A stretch of 64,000 nt of DNA from Acidobacteriota bacterium (GTDB taxonomy: Bacteria; Acidobacteriota; Vicinamibacteria; Vicinamibacterales; UBA2999). The notes under the pieces are model-generated. The model did no database searches. It saw only the letters and a program-made list of their open reading frames with translations, and was not told the DNA's origin. The position numbers were made by a program, and so were the translations under genes. The DNA lies in the NCBI GenBank assembly GCA_016184455.1, contig JACPCS010000106.1:1-64000 (forward strand), read 5' to 3'. Position 1 is the first letter of the stretch. Each line of letters opens with the position of its first letter. This document shows, in pieces, positions 37,173 through 46,934 of the stretch.

Positions 37173-38552
37173 CTACGCATGGGCACCCGCCTCGGCGCCG
37201 GGCAGCACGGTCAGCGGATCGAGATCCACCGTATCAGGGTCGACCGATTCGACCACGGCGCGCGGGAATTCACCGCGCGGGTCGCGCTCCCAGGTGTTGG
37301 CCAGGAACGGCGTCTCCAGCCGTTCCCCGCGTTCGGTGAAGAGCACTTTGACTTGCGGACGGAACGGATCCTGCGGGTGCTCCGCCGTTACGACGCCGAC
37401 TTCCTCGGTGTTCAAGCGGATGATCGTCCCGACGGGAAACAAGCCCATGAGATTGACGAAACGGCGCAGCAGCACCTGATTGAACGCCGGGTTTCCCTGC
37501 TGTTTCATGATGGCCCGGATGCGCGTGGTGGCGAGGCCCTCGCGATACGGCCGGTTGCTGCGCAGCGCGTCGAAGACGTCGGCCATGCTGACGATCATCG
37601 TGCAGAGATTCAGCGTGCGCGATCCGATGTTCTCGGGATAACCGCTCAGGTCCTGCTTCAAGTGGTGCTCGAAGGCGACCACCGGAGCCAGCGCCGGGAC
37701 CTCGGGCGTGCGGCGCAGGATGTGTGCGCCGTCGATCACATGGCGCTTCATGATAGCGAACTCATCAGCCGTCAACGCCCCGGGCTTGTTCAAGACCTCT
37801 TTCGGCGTGTGTACCTTGCCGATGTCGTGCATCAAGGCGGCGAAGCCGAACTCGCGCAGCAGCGGCCCCTCGATGTTGAGCGAGCGCGCCTGTGCCATCG
37901 CCAGCACCGCGACGTTCACCATGTGCGTGAAGGTGTAGTCATCGTACTTCTTCAGCGCGGTGAGGGCCATCAGCGACGTGCGATCCTGTTTGACGATGTT
38001 CGCGAGGCTGTCGACGATCTGACGAGCCGTATCCGGGTCTGGCTTGTCCCCCGCCTTCGCTTGATCCCAGAGCGACTGGGCCGACCGAACCGCGGTGCCA
38101 TACACGCGGCGAGCGACCTCGATGCCGACGCGATTCTCTGGCACGTCCTCGACCGACAGCTTCCCAACGGCGATGCGCCGTACGGCCTTCGCCGCAAGCC
38201 GATCCGCGAGCGGTGTGCGTGCGCGTGTGTGGGCCAGCTCGCCGAGGAATGCCTGGATTTCCTGCGGCGTGACGCCCCGATGGAACGTGATCTTCTCGAT
38301 CTCACGCGCCCGCAGGCTCCGCGCCAGTCCGGCCAAGAAAGCGGAGCTCTTCCCGAGGGGGGCGTCGTTGACCACCACGTCGTCGCCGATGAACCCGATC
38401 ACGACGGTGGACGAATCGCTGAAGAACGCCGTGCACGCAGACGCCAGCGCCTGCACCGAGCGGGCGACGAGCGGATGCTGCGGGGCATAGAGCTCGGCGG
38501 CGCGGACACCGGCCGCCAAGCCGCGAGCGAGCTCATCGGCGCTTCGGGCCAT
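37173..38552 (-). CDS. HD-GYP domain phosphodiesterase, cassette copy A
   Basis: ATG 38552 gives 459 residues. The N-terminal domain has LAAGVRAAELYAPQHPLVARS, very like copy B. The HD-GYP domain keeps HDIGK, HVIDGAHIL and EHHLKQDLSGYP; the usual DGxGYP reads DLSGYP here, so GYP is present but the preceding Gly is Leu. The C-terminal beta domain (FPVGTIIRLNTEEVGVV) matches copy B. It probably degrades cyclic di-GMP. It lies 7 bp after HEAT gene A and 15 bp before HEAT gene B. Confidence 0.88.
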   Translation of the reverse strand: MARSADELARGLAAGVRAAELYAPQHPLVARSVQALASACTAFFSDSSTVVIGFIGDDVVVNDAPLGKSSAFLAGLARSLRAREIEKITFHRGVTPQEIQAFLGELAHTRARTPLADRLAAKAVRRIAVGKLSVEDVPENRVGIEVARRVYGTAVRSAQSLWDQAKAGDKPDPDTARQIVDSLANIVKQDRTSLMALTALKKYDDYTFTHMVNVAVLAMAQARSLNIEGPLLREFGFAALMHDIGKVHTPKEVLNKPGALTADEFAIMKRHVIDGAHILRRTPEVPALAPVVAFEHHLKQDLSGYPENIGSRTLNLCTMIVSMADVFDALRSNRPYREGLATTRIRAIMKQQGNPAFNQVLLRRFVNLMGLFPVGTIIRLNTEEVGVVTAEHPQDPFRPQVKVLFTERGERLETPFLANTWERDPRGEFPRAVVESVDPDTVDLDPLTVLPGAEAGAHA

Positions 38553-38559
38553 CCCCCTA

Positions 38560-40770
38560 TTATGGAGGATGGGTTGGGCCTCGGGCCGCCCGAATGATTC
38601 GCTTGAGCAGTCGGTCTCCCGTCCGGGCGGCGTCATCGAGCGCTGCCTGCGCCTTCGGCGTCCCGATCGTGACGAGCGTCTTGACCGCCGTCCTCTTGAG
38701 GACACGCGCCCGCTTCCGCGCAAAGAGCTTCATCCCTCGCATGACGACGGCCACCGAGGACACGGCGCTGTCGCCGCCGAGCTGGGCGATCGCGGCTAGT
38801 GCGTCGAGCACCGTCTGATAGTCCTCGCCGAAGGGGTCGCTGTCGGTGAGGACCCGCGCCAGCATCGGCACGACACGCGGGTCTCGCTCGGCGACGAGCG
38901 CCTCGACGACGGCCGCGCGGGTGGCGCCCGTGGTCGCGTGCAGGACCGCGCGAATCCCGCGTGCGGCAGACGGATCGTCGATGCCGGCAAGCGCGGCCAC
39001 GGCCTGGCGGAGCACATCGGCGTGCCGCTGCTGGAGCAGCAGCTCCAGCGAAGGGACGGCGGCCGCGCTGCGCGTGGCCCCGAGCAGGAGCGCGGCGTTC
39101 CGCTGCACGAACCAGCGGTTGTCAGGAATCAGAGGCGACAGGTACTCGATGGCGTCGGCGCCGAACCGTTCCACGATGCCGCGAGCCCGCCTGAACGCAG
39201 GCGCGGCCGTGGATTCGCTCTGTAACGTCGGCAGAAACGCCACGACCGCGCCGGGACCGACGAGCTCGCAACATTCGGTGAACAGCTGCAGACCGGCCGC
39301 ATCCAGATCGGCCAGCAACGCCGCCGCATCGCGCAGGCCCGTCGACGCGGCGGTCGCCGCGAGCGCGTGACGGGCGGCCGTCGCGATCGTCTTGCGATCG
39401 GTGGCCTGCCGGAGCTCGCGCAGGACGATCGCCGAGTTCTGGAAATCGCCAGCCAGGAGGAGATCCTCGACGAGCACCGCCATGTCCTGGACGATCTCGG
39501 CCGCTCGTCCCCGGTCATCCTCGATGCGGAGCAGGTCGCTGATGAGTACCACCGACGAGGCGCGGACGTTGTCGGGCTGGAGCGTGTCCATCCACTCGGG
39601 CAGTTCCGGCGGCAGGCCCCCGCGCGCGGCAAGCAGCTCCGCCCGCTCGCCCACCCCGTCGAGCGATGCCTGGTATGAGGCCGACACGTACGGCGTGTCG
39701 TCGTAGGTGAGCAGGAGCTGCTCCATCGCGGTCCATGCGGTACTGAACTGCCCAGCCGCTCCAAAGTCCTGCTCGCTGAGCATCGATCGTGCCATCGCCA
39801 GCACACGCCGCTTCCGCTCGTCGTCGGGCACGATGGTGCCGAACACCTGCGCCAGACGCGCGGTGACACGGCGGTCTCGGGTGAGCGCCTGCGCCAGCAG
39901 CCCGGCCACGGTGTCGTCGTTGAACGATGCGGCAATGGCTTCGATGATCGGCCTCTCGTGGAAGCCGTCACGCGTCAGCATCACCTCCACGGCGACGTTC
40001 GGATCGAGCGACGTCGTGGCGGCGGCAAGGTTCTGCATCACCTCGGCGAGACGTTCGGGCTCCATGACCTCCACGAGGCCCGTCAGACGACGGAAGACGG
40101 CGACCACGGTGGCGGCCTGTGTGACGACGAGCGGGGATCCGTCGATGCTGCACTGGGGCGCCGTGACCGCCAACGTCAGCTTGCCGATGTCCGCGGCGCT
40201 TCGTGAGATCCGGAGGAGGCGTCGCTGCTGACGTTCGTCGAGAACATCCTGCTCGTGGAGCATCGTATTCACGAGCGAACGCCAGACATCGTCGTCCCGG
40301 TCTGCGGGCTCATCGACGTCACGGTCTTCGAGGAGCTTCTCGTAGTCGATCTGTTCGAGCGCGATGGACGCCTGGCCCGCCGCCTCCCACACCTTGGCGG
40401 GCCCGCCCTGCCGACGGAGCTCGTCGACGGGCATGGCGAGCAGCCCGAGCAGCGCTTCGAGCGCCTCGGTCGAGACGTCGCCGATCAACGTGAGCTGGAG
40501 GAGGTCGCGCTCGTGCAGGAACTGCGCAACCTCTGCGACCGATGTCTCCTCGGACAGCGGGAGGCCCGCCACCAGCAGCGTCTTCGGCGTGATCCCGCAG
40601 CTGAACGCGGCGCCCGCCGTGAGCGGGCGCACGGCCTCGGCCAGCCGCCGTACGGCCGCGCCGACCGCTGGATGCTCGGATGGGTACAACGCCCAGTTGC
40701 GCGCGGCCGCCCGCAGCGCACGCGCGAAGGCCACACATTGACGCGCCAACTCCGAAGGCAGGTCCTTCAA
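38560..40770 (-). CDS. HEAT-repeat protein, cassette copy A
   Basis: The 736-residue protein starts MKDLPSELARQCVAFARALR and then AARNWALYPSEHPAVGAAV, the same N-terminal pattern as its three downstream neighbours. Its layout parallels copy B: a segment around residues 130-160 (GGPAKVWEAAGQASIALEQIDYEKLLEDRD) matches GMGKAWAAADRGHFEIREIDYAEVL in copy B, and C-terminal HEAT units follow (RQAVAALAGIDDPSAARGI, GATRAAVVEALVAERDPRV). Likely a scaffold partner of the adjacent HD-GYP protein. It is the first gene of a seven-gene minus-strand run and divergent from deoA. Confidence 0.75.
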   Translation of the reverse strand: MKDLPSELARQCVAFARALRAAARNWALYPSEHPAVGAAVRRLAEAVRPLTAGAAFSCGITPKTLLVAGLPLSEETSVAEVAQFLHERDLLQLTLIGDVSTEALEALLGLLAMPVDELRRQGGPAKVWEAAGQASIALEQIDYEKLLEDRDVDEPADRDDDVWRSLVNTMLHEQDVLDERQQRRLLRISRSAADIGKLTLAVTAPQCSIDGSPLVVTQAATVVAVFRRLTGLVEVMEPERLAEVMQNLAAATTSLDPNVAVEVMLTRDGFHERPIIEAIAASFNDDTVAGLLAQALTRDRRVTARLAQVFGTIVPDDERKRRVLAMARSMLSEQDFGAAGQFSTAWTAMEQLLLTYDDTPYVSASYQASLDGVGERAELLAARGGLPPELPEWMDTLQPDNVRASSVVLISDLLRIEDDRGRAAEIVQDMAVLVEDLLLAGDFQNSAIVLRELRQATDRKTIATAARHALAATAASTGLRDAAALLADLDAAGLQLFTECCELVGPGAVVAFLPTLQSESTAAPAFRRARGIVERFGADAIEYLSPLIPDNRWFVQRNAALLLGATRSAAAVPSLELLLQQRHADVLRQAVAALAGIDDPSAARGIRAVLHATTGATRAAVVEALVAERDPRVVPMLARVLTDSDPFGEDYQTVLDALAAIAQLGGDSAVSSVAVVMRGMKLFARKRARVLKRTAVKTLVTIGTPKAQAALDDAARTGDRLLKRIIRAARGPTHPP

Positions 40771-40833
40771 TTCGTTCCTGGTATCACGCTGCGCGATCGA
40801 GTGATGTCGGGCGGAACCGCTGACTGATTGATT

Positions 40834-40839
40834 ATACTG
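40834..40839 (+). promoter_or_regulatory. Probable -10 box (TATACT) upstream of deoA
   Basis: TATACT matches the TATAAT consensus at five of six positions and ends 11 nt before the deoA ATG, so the transcript leader would be only a few nucleotides long. The 80-bp gap also has to hold the divergent promoter of HEAT gene A. No clear -35 box is seen. Confidence 0.4.
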
Positions 40840-40850
40840 AGCGGTCTTCC

Positions 40851-42152
40851 ATGAGCTTTGTCGACGTGATCGCGAAGAAGCGCGATGGCCGCGCGCTGTC
40901 GCGCGAGGACATAGAGGGGTTCGTCAACGGCGTCACGGCGGCAGAGATTCCCGAATACCAGGCGGCGGCCCTCCTGATGGCGATCGTCATCCGCGGCATG
41001 TCGGACCAGGAAACGGCCTGGCTCACCGACGCGATGCTCCGGTCCGGCGACCGCGTCGATCTGAGCGATCTCCCCGGTGTCAAGGTCGGCAAGCACAGCA
41101 CCGGCGGCGTGGGCGACAAGGTCTCGATCGTGCTCGCGCCGCTCGCAGCCGCCTGCGGCGTCGTCGTCCCGAAGATGTCGGGGCGCGGGCTCGGCCACAC
41201 GGGCGGGACGCTCGACAAGCTCGAAGCGATTCCGGGATATCGCACCGATCTCACCATCGACGAGTTCAAGCAGGTGCTCCGCCGCGTGGGCGCGAGCATC
41301 GTGGGACCGACCTCGGCGCTCGCGCCTGCCGACAAGCGGCTCTACGCGCTGCGCGACGTGACGGCGACCGTCGCGAGCATTCCACTGATCGCCGCGTCGG
41401 TCATGAGCAAGAAGCTCGCTGAAGGCGGCGACGGCCTCGTGCTCGACGTCAAGTGCGGCGACGGCGCGTTCATGAAATCCGAACCCGAGGCGCGGGAGCT
41501 GGCGCGCACGCTCGTCGCGATCGGGACGCAGGCGGGCCTGCGCACCGAGGCGCTCATCACGACCATGGACGCACCGCTCGGCCGCGCGATCGGCAATGCG
41601 GTCGAGATCGTGGAGTGTCTCGAGACGCTGAAGGGCCGCGGCCCCGACGATCTCGTGGCGCTATCGACCGCGCTTGCGGCGCGGATGCTGGTGCTCGCCG
41701 GCCGTGCGGGCGAGGCGGAGGCCGACAGGGTCGTGCAGCGGGCGCTCGCCTCGGGTGCCGCGCTCGACAAGATGCGCGCGCTCATCGAGGCGCACGGCGG
41801 CGATTCGCGCGTCGTGGACGACTACGGCCGCCTGCCCCAGGCCGCGCGGCGGTGTGCGATCCGGGCCGCGCACGACGGGTACATCGAGCGGCTCCGAGCC
41901 GAGCTCGTCGGCCGCGCGTCGATGGCGCTCGGCGCGGGGCGGCGGCGGATGAACGATGCGATCGATCGCGGCGCAGGGGTGCTAGTGATGAAGAAGCCCG
42001 GCGAGGCGGTGCACGCCGGCGAGACCGTCCTCGAGCTGCTGTACAACGACGCACGCGAGCTCGCGGAGGCGTCGGCGTTCGCGCACGAAGCGATCCATGT
42101 CTCCGCCGCGCCCCCGGTGCTGCCGCCGCTCATCCGCGGGAGGGTCGCGTGA
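40851..42152 (+). CDS. deoA: Thymidine/pyrimidine-nucleoside phosphorylase
   Basis: The 433-residue protein has the family signature KHSTGGVGDKVSIVL near residue 80, then KMSGRGLGHTGGTLDKLEAI and SVMSKKLAEG, the glycosyltransferase family 3 fold. It splits thymidine or uridine with phosphate to free base and (deoxy)ribose 1-phosphate. It opens the nucleoside salvage operon and its stop overlaps the nupC start (GTGA). Distinguishing DeoA from the broader Pdp type is not possible by eye. Confidence 0.92.
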   Translation: MSFVDVIAKKRDGRALSREDIEGFVNGVTAAEIPEYQAAALLMAIVIRGMSDQETAWLTDAMLRSGDRVDLSDLPGVKVGKHSTGGVGDKVSIVLAPLAAACGVVVPKMSGRGLGHTGGTLDKLEAIPGYRTDLTIDEFKQVLRRVGASIVGPTSALAPADKRLYALRDVTATVASIPLIAASVMSKKLAEGGDGLVLDVKCGDGAFMKSEPEARELARTLVAIGTQAGLRTEALITTMDAPLGRAIGNAVEIVECLETLKGRGPDDLVALSTALAARMLVLAGRAGEAEADRVVQRALASGAALDKMRALIEAHGGDSRVVDDYGRLPQAARRCAIRAAHDGYIERLRAELVGRASMALGAGRRRMNDAIDRGAGVLVMKKPGEAVHAGETVLELLYNDARELAEASAFAHEAIHVSAAPPVLPPLIRGRVA

Positions 42153-43498
42153 CGATCGATGCGGCACCTGCCCCGCCCGGACGGTCGTTGCGGTCGGCTG
42201 CCATTGCGGTGGCCGTCCTGCTCGCCGGAGCGGCGTGGCTGCTGGGTGCTGTCGTCGGGTTCCGCGCGCAGGCTGCGGCCGGCGCGCTCTGTCTGGTGGC
42301 CGTCGTCGCGTGCTTTTCGCCCGACCTGAGGCTCGTCAACTGGCGCACGGTGCTCTGGGGCATGGGCCTGCAGCTCGGCCTCGCGCTCGTCATCCTCAAG
42401 CTCGAGGTTGGCGGCCGGCGCCCCGGGTACGACTTCTTCAGCGCCATCGGCGCAGGCGTCAGCCGGTTTCTGCAATTCACCGACGCCGGCTCGCGCTTCG
42501 TCTTCGGCGCGCTCGCCAGTCCGGAGGTCCTGGGGAAGGCGGTCGGTCCGGAGAACGGGTTCGTGTTTGCCTTCGTGGCGCTGCCGACGATCATCTTCGT
42601 CTCGTCGTTCTTCACCGTCCTGTACTACTTCGGCATCCTGCAGTTCGTCGTCCGCCTGATGGCGCGCGTGATGATGGGGCTGATGCGGACGAGCGGTGCG
42701 GAGACGCTGTCGGCAACCGCCAACGTGTTCATGGGCCAGACCGAGGCCCCGATCATCGTCAAGCCGTTCGTGCCGAAGATGACGCAGTCGGAGCTGCTCG
42801 CGATGATGGTGGGCGGCATGGCCACGATTTCCGGCGGCGTGATGGCGGTCTACATCGCGCTCGGCGCCGACCCGGTGGCGATCCTGACGACGAGCGTGAT
42901 GGCCGCGCCGTGCGGGTTGTATCTGTCGAAGCTGCTCCTGCCCGAACTCGAGCAGCCCGAGACGCTGGGCACCGCGCCGGTGCACGTGGAGAAGCGCCAC
43001 GTCAACGTGATCGATGCCGCCGCCGGCGGGGCGTCCGACGGCCTGTTGCTCGCGCTGAACGTCGCCGCGATGCTGATCGTGTTCCTCGCCTTCATTGCGC
43101 TCGTCGACTTCGTCCTCGGCGCCATCCGGCCCGGGTTGACGCTTGCCAGCGTTTTTGCGGTGGTGTTCGCGCCGGTGGCGTTTCTCATGGGCGTCCCGCC
43201 CGCCGACATCGGGCCGCTGGCGGACCTGCTGGGCACCAAGCTGGTGGCCAACGAGTTCGTGGCGTTCGTGAAGCTGACGGGCGAGTACAAGGGCGTGATC
43301 AGCGACCGGTCGTACGTCCTGGCGACCTTCGCGCTGACCGGGTTCGCGAACATCGCCTCGATCGGGATTCAGCTCGGCGGCATTGGCGGGATGGCGCCGA
43401 ACCGGCGCGGCGACCTGGCGCGCCTCGGGACCAGGGCGCTGCTGGCCGGCTTCATCGCGACGCTCGTCAACGCCTGCCTCGCGTCGATGCTGTTGTGA
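42149..43498 (+). CDS. nupC: NupC-type concentrative nucleoside transporter (CNT family)
   Basis: Starting at GTG 42149 (overlapping the deoA stop) the protein has 449 residues and about ten membrane helices. CNT signatures include GVSRFLQFTDAGSRFVFGAL, ATANVFMGQTEAPIIVKPF and LVANEFVAFVKL. It imports nucleosides by cation symport across the inner membrane. Placed between two nucleoside phosphorylase genes it supplies their substrates. Confidence 0.93.
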   Translation: MTIDAAPAPPGRSLRSAAIAVAVLLAGAAWLLGAVVGFRAQAAAGALCLVAVVACFSPDLRLVNWRTVLWGMGLQLGLALVILKLEVGGRRPGYDFFSAIGAGVSRFLQFTDAGSRFVFGALASPEVLGKAVGPENGFVFAFVALPTIIFVSSFFTVLYYFGILQFVVRLMARVMMGLMRTSGAETLSATANVFMGQTEAPIIVKPFVPKMTQSELLAMMVGGMATISGGVMAVYIALGADPVAILTTSVMAAPCGLYLSKLLLPELEQPETLGTAPVHVEKRHVNVIDAAAGGASDGLLLALNVAAMLIVFLAFIALVDFVLGAIRPGLTLASVFAVVFAPVAFLMGVPPADIGPLADLLGTKLVANEFVAFVKLTGEYKGVISDRSYVLATFALTGFANIASIGIQLGGIGGMAPNRRGDLARLGTRALLAGFIATLVNACLASMLL

Positions 43499-43521
43499 CT
43501 CGGTTGCCAGTTCGCAACGAC

Positions 43522-44346
43522 ATGAGTGCAGGAATGTTCGAACGCGTCGAGGCGGCGGCGGAGGTCATTCGGCGGCGGTGTGCCTCGGCGCCCGACCTCG
43601 CCATCGTGCTCGGGTCCGGACTCGGCGGCATCGCCGACTCGCTCGACGAGGCGGTCAGCGTCGCCTACGCCGACCTGCCGCACTGGCCGGCCGCGAAGGT
43701 CATCGGGCATCCGGGCCGGCTCGTGATCGGGCGGTTCGCCGGCCGGCGGATCGCCGCGCTGGCGGGGCGGGTACATCTCTACGAGGGACACCATCCCTCC
43801 GACGTCGTTTTCGCGACGCGCGTCATGGGGCGGCTCGGGGTGCGCGGGCTGGTGCTCACGAACGCGGCGGGCGGCGTCAACACCACCTTTGCGGCGGGCA
43901 CGCTCATGGTGATCGACGATCACATCAACCTGCTCGGCGTGAATCCGCTGGCGGGACCGAACGACGACCGCTTCGGACCGCGATTCCCGGACATGAGCGA
44001 GGTGTACTCGCGCCGGCTGAGGCGCATTGCCGACGAGGCGGCGGCTGCGCGGGGCGTGCCGGTGGCGCACGGCGTCTATGCCGCGTGTCTGGGGCCGAGC
44101 TACGAGACGCCGGCCGAGATTCGCTCCCTGCGGACGATTGGCGCCGACGCCGTCGGCATGTCCACCGTACCCGAGGCGATCGCCGCACGGCACCTGGGTC
44201 TCGAGGTGCTCGGCATCTCGTGCATCAGCAACATGGCGGCAGGCGTGCTGCCGCGGCCGCTCGACCACCGGGAGGTGCTCGAGACGGCCGAGCGCATGCG
44301 CGGCCCCTTCACGTCACTGCTCGAGGGGATCGTTGAGCGACTCTGA
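43522..44346 (+). CDS. punA: Purine-nucleoside phosphorylase (PNP family 1)
   Basis: The 274-residue protein has VLGSGLGG (phosphate loop), GRVHLYEGH, LTNAAGGVN and MSTVPEAIAARHLGLEVLGIS, all hallmarks of trimeric guanosine/inosine phosphorylases. It cleaves purine nucleosides with phosphate. ATG 43522 is taken as the start; ATG 43534 is possible and has GCAGGA directly before it. It follows nupC by 23 bp and its end overlaps the cytidine deaminase start by 14 bp. Confidence 0.93.
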   Translation: MSAGMFERVEAAAEVIRRRCASAPDLAIVLGSGLGGIADSLDEAVSVAYADLPHWPAAKVIGHPGRLVIGRFAGRRIAALAGRVHLYEGHHPSDVVFATRVMGRLGVRGLVLTNAAGGVNTTFAAGTLMVIDDHINLLGVNPLAGPNDDRFGPRFPDMSEVYSRRLRRIADEAAAARGVPVAHGVYAACLGPSYETPAEIRSLRTIGADAVGMSTVPEAIAARHLGLEVLGISCISNMAAGVLPRPLDHREVLETAERMRGPFTSLLEGIVERL

Positions 44347-44725
44347 TCTCATCGGTGCCGCGCGCGAGGCGCGGCGACGGGCGTACGCCCCGTTCTCCCA
44401 CTTCAAGGTCGGCGCCGCGATCGAAGCGTCCGACGGGACGATCGTCACCGGCTGCAACATCGAGAACGCCTCGTACGGGCTCACCATGTGCGCCGAGCGC
44501 GTGGCGATCTTCAAGGCGCTCTCCGAGGGACATCGCCGCTTTCGCCGCATCGCCATCGTGACCGGCGCCGTGTCGCCCACGCCGCCGTGCGGCGCCTGCC
44601 TGCAGGTGCTCTGGGAGTTCGGCGGCGATCTGGAAGTTATCCTCGCGAACCTCCGCCGCGAGACCGGACGGCATCGGCTGAGCGAGCTGCTTCCACGCCC
44701 CTTCGACGCGCGCAGCCTGAGGTAA
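44333..44725 (+). CDS. cdd: Cytidine deaminase
   Basis: The 130-residue protein has the zinc site CAE and PCGAC (in [11 protein letters not shown] and [14 protein letters not shown]) with the substrate motif [10 protein letters not shown]. It deaminates cytidine and deoxycytidine to uridine forms, feeding the pyrimidine phosphorylase two genes upstream. The start is TTG 44333, preceded by GAGGGG, and lies inside the end of punA, which implies translational coupling. Confidence 0.93.
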   Translation: MSDSDLIGAAREARRRAYAPFSHFKVGAAIEASDGTIVTGCNIENASYGLTMCAERVAIFKALSEGHRRFRRIAIVTGAVSPTPPCGACLQVLWEFGGDLEVILANLRRETGRHRLSELLPRPFDARSLR

Positions 44726-44748
44726 CGCCGCTGATATCATCGACTCAC

Positions 44749-45855
44749 ATGCTGCCGACCATCGAGTGGAAGGGCGACGCGGTCGCCATGATCGATCAGC
44801 GGAAGCTGCCGGCTGCGGAGGTGTACGTCACGTGCCGCACGGCGGCCGAGGTGGCGCGCGCGATCAAGTCGATGGTGATTCGCGGCGCGCCGGCGATCGG
44901 CGTGGCCGCGGCGATGGGGATTGCGCTCGGCATGAAGCGGAGCCGGGCGACCGGAACGAAGCAGTGTGCCGCGGAGTTCCAGAAGGCGTGCGACCTGATG
45001 GCGGCGACGCGGCCGACCGCCGTCAATCTGTTCTGGGCCATCGAGCGCATGAAACGCACCTTTGCGGATGCGGCCCAGGCGGGTGCCTCCGTGACCGAGA
45101 TCGCACAGCGGCTCGAGGCCGAGGCACTCCGCATTCATGACGAGGATGTCGCCAGCTGCCGTGCCATGGGCGGATACGGCGCCACGCTCGTGCCCGAGTC
45201 GGCCACCATCCTCACGCACTGTAACGCGGGCGCGCTGGCGACGGCCGGTTACGGCACGGCCCTCGGCGTGATTCGCGCCGCCGTCGAGCAGGGCAAGCGC
45301 ATTGCGGTGCTGGCCGACGAGACCAGGCCTTTTCTTCAGGGTGCGCGGCTCACCGCATGGGAGCTCGTCAAGGACGGCATCGACACGACCGTGATTACCG
45401 ACAACATGGCCGCGGCGATGATGCGGCAGGGCGGCGTCGATCTCGTGGTGGTCGGCGCCGACCGTATCGCGGCCAACGGCGATGTCGCGAACAAGATCGG
45501 CACCTATGGGGTGGCGGTCCTCGCACGGGAGCACGGGATTCCGTTCTACGTGGCGGCGCCCCTCTCGACCATCGATCTCGCGACGCCGGACGGCAGCCGG
45601 ATCCCGATCGAAGAGCGCGACGCCCGCGAGGTCACGCACGTCGGCTCGGCCCGTCTGACGCCCGGCGGTGCCCGGGTGCGCAACCCGGCCTTCGACGTGA
45701 CTCCGGCGAAGTATGTGACGGCGATCGTGACCGAGCGCGGCATTGCGCGGCCGCCGTATGAGGAGTCGCTGGCCGCTCTCGTTGCCGGACCTGCGGCACC
45801 TGAATCGTCGGCGCCGCGAGGTCCGGCCTACGTACGTAGGGCGGGTCCCGCGTAG
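44749..45855 (+). CDS. mtnA: S-methyl-5-thioribose-1-phosphate isomerase MtnA
   Basis: The 368-residue eIF2B-like isomerase has the catalytic cysteine in [12 protein letters not shown], the catalytic aspartate in [18 protein letters not shown] and [14 protein letters not shown] near the N-terminus. It converts methylthioribose 1-phosphate to methylthioribulose 1-phosphate in methionine salvage. ATG 44749 has a TATCAT hexamer 8 nt upstream, a possible leaderless promoter inside the operon. The last codons (YVRRAGPA) come from a palindrome-rich stretch that also holds the stop. Confidence 0.93.
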   Translation: MLPTIEWKGDAVAMIDQRKLPAAEVYVTCRTAAEVARAIKSMVIRGAPAIGVAAAMGIALGMKRSRATGTKQCAAEFQKACDLMAATRPTAVNLFWAIERMKRTFADAAQAGASVTEIAQRLEAEALRIHDEDVASCRAMGGYGATLVPESATILTHCNAGALATAGYGTALGVIRAAVEQGKRIAVLADETRPFLQGARLTAWELVKDGIDTTVITDNMAAAMMRQGGVDLVVVGADRIAANGDVANKIGTYGVAVLAREHGIPFYVAAPLSTIDLATPDGSRIPIEERDAREVTHVGSARLTPGGARVRNPAFDVTPAKYVTAIVTERGIARPPYEESLAALVAGPAAPESSAPRGPAYVRRAGPA

Positions 45856-45867
45856 CGGACCCGCCGG
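45827..45867. repeat. Palindromes across the mtnA stop codon
   Basis: CCTACGTACGTAGG (45827-45840) is a perfect 14-bp palindrome. It adjoins GGCGGGTC (45840-45847) paired with GACCCGCC (45858-45865), with the mtnA TAG in the loop. It could slow ribosomes or act as a weak terminator before tsaD. An ACGTACGT core also occurs in the hairpin at 56035-56086. Confidence 0.65.
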
Positions 45868-45872
45868 CCTCT

Positions 45873-46934
45873 ATGAGGATCCTCGGCATCGAAACCTCGT
45901 GCGACGAGACGGCTGCGGCCCTCGTCGAGGAAACAGGCGAGCGGCAGCGTCCCTGGCGCGTGCGATCGAGCGTCGTCGCGTCGCAGGTGGCCGTGCATCG
46001 CGCGTGGGGCGGGGTCGTCCCGGAGCTGTCGGCGCGGCAGCACGTCCGCGACATCTGCGGCGTCGTCCGCGAGGCGCTCGAGGCGGGCGGCGGCACCTAC
46101 GATGCCATTGCCGTGACGCAAGGCCCCGGTCTGGTCGGTTCACTGCTGGTCGGCGTGTCGTTCGGCAAAGCGCTCGCGTGGGCCCGCGGCGTCCCGGTCG
46201 TCCCGGTGCACCACCTGGCCGGCCATATCGAGTCGCTCGTGCTCGAGCATGGCGAGGTGCCGCTGCCGGCCGTTGTCCTCGTCGTGTCCGGCGGGCACAC
46301 GAGCCTCTACCGCATCGAGCAGCCGGGGCACTACGAGCTCCTTGGCCGCACGCGGGACGATGCGGCAGGCGAGGCGTTCGACAAGGTGGCGAAGCTGCTC
46401 GGTCTCGCGTATCCAGGAGGTCCGGCGATCGACCTGGTGTCGCGGCACGGCAACGACCGCGCGGTGCCGTTTCCGAAGACGCGGCTGACGCATGCCGATC
46501 GGAACGCCCCCCACCTGCCGGGCCATCGCGACTTCAGCTTCAGCGGGCTCAAGACGTCGGTCGCGCGCCACATTGCCGCGCGCCGTTCGGATCTCGGCCA
46601 CGAGGCCCTGTCGCCGGCGGAGGTGGCCGACATCGCCGCCAGCTTTCAGCGCGTGGTCGTCGAGTCGCTGCTCGATCGGCTGTTCGAAGCGGCGCGCGGG
46701 TACGGCGCCCGCAGCATCGGCATCGCCGGCGGCGTCTCGGCCAACAGCCGGCTGCGCGAGGAGGCGCTCGCGCGCGGTGCCGCGCGCGAGGTGCCGGTGT
46801 TCATCCCGAGCCTGGCGCTCTCGACCGATAATGCGGCGATGATCGCCGCGGCGGGGCTGCGCCGCTATCGTGCCGGGACGGTTGCCGGCTTCGACCTCAA
46901 CGCCGATCCCTCGCTGCCGCTTCAGGCCGCATGA
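45873..46934 (+). CDS. tsaD: tRNA N6-threonylcarbamoyladenosine synthase subunit TsaD
   Basis: The 353-residue ASKHA-fold protein starts [19 protein letters not shown] and has the metal-binding HHLAGHIES motif, VSGGHTSLY and [11 protein letters not shown] near the C-terminus. With TsaB, TsaC and TsaE it installs t6A at position 37 of ANN-decoding tRNAs. It is essential in most bacteria. Its stop overlaps the yjbQ start (ATGA). Confidence 0.97.
   Translation: MRILGIETSCDETAAALVEETGERQRPWRVRSSVVASQVAVHRAWGGVVPELSARQHVRDICGVVREALEAGGGTYDAIAVTQGPGLVGSLLVGVSFGKALAWARGVPVVPVHHLAGHIESLVLEHGEVPLPAVVLVVSGGHTSLYRIEQPGHYELLGRTRDDAAGEAFDKVAKLLGLAYPGGPAIDLVSRHGNDRAVPFPKTRLTHADRNAPHLPGHRDFSFSGLKTSVARHIAARRSDLGHEALSPAEVADIAASFQRVVVESLLDRLFEAARGYGARSIGIAGGVSANSRLREEALARGAAREVPVFIPSLALSTDNAAMIAAAGLRRYRAGTVAGFDLNADPSLPLQAA

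Noticed and set aside
33581-38600. Very long plus-strand frames opposite the HEAT/HD-GYP genes
   Set aside because: Compositionally they are His/Arg/Leu/Glu-rich mirror frames typical of high-GC antisense DNA, while the minus frames have family motifs.
42141-42160. Frameshift in deoA-nupC because long frames overlap there
   Set aside because: The two genes join by an ordinary GTGA overlap, and both have complete family motifs and lengths.
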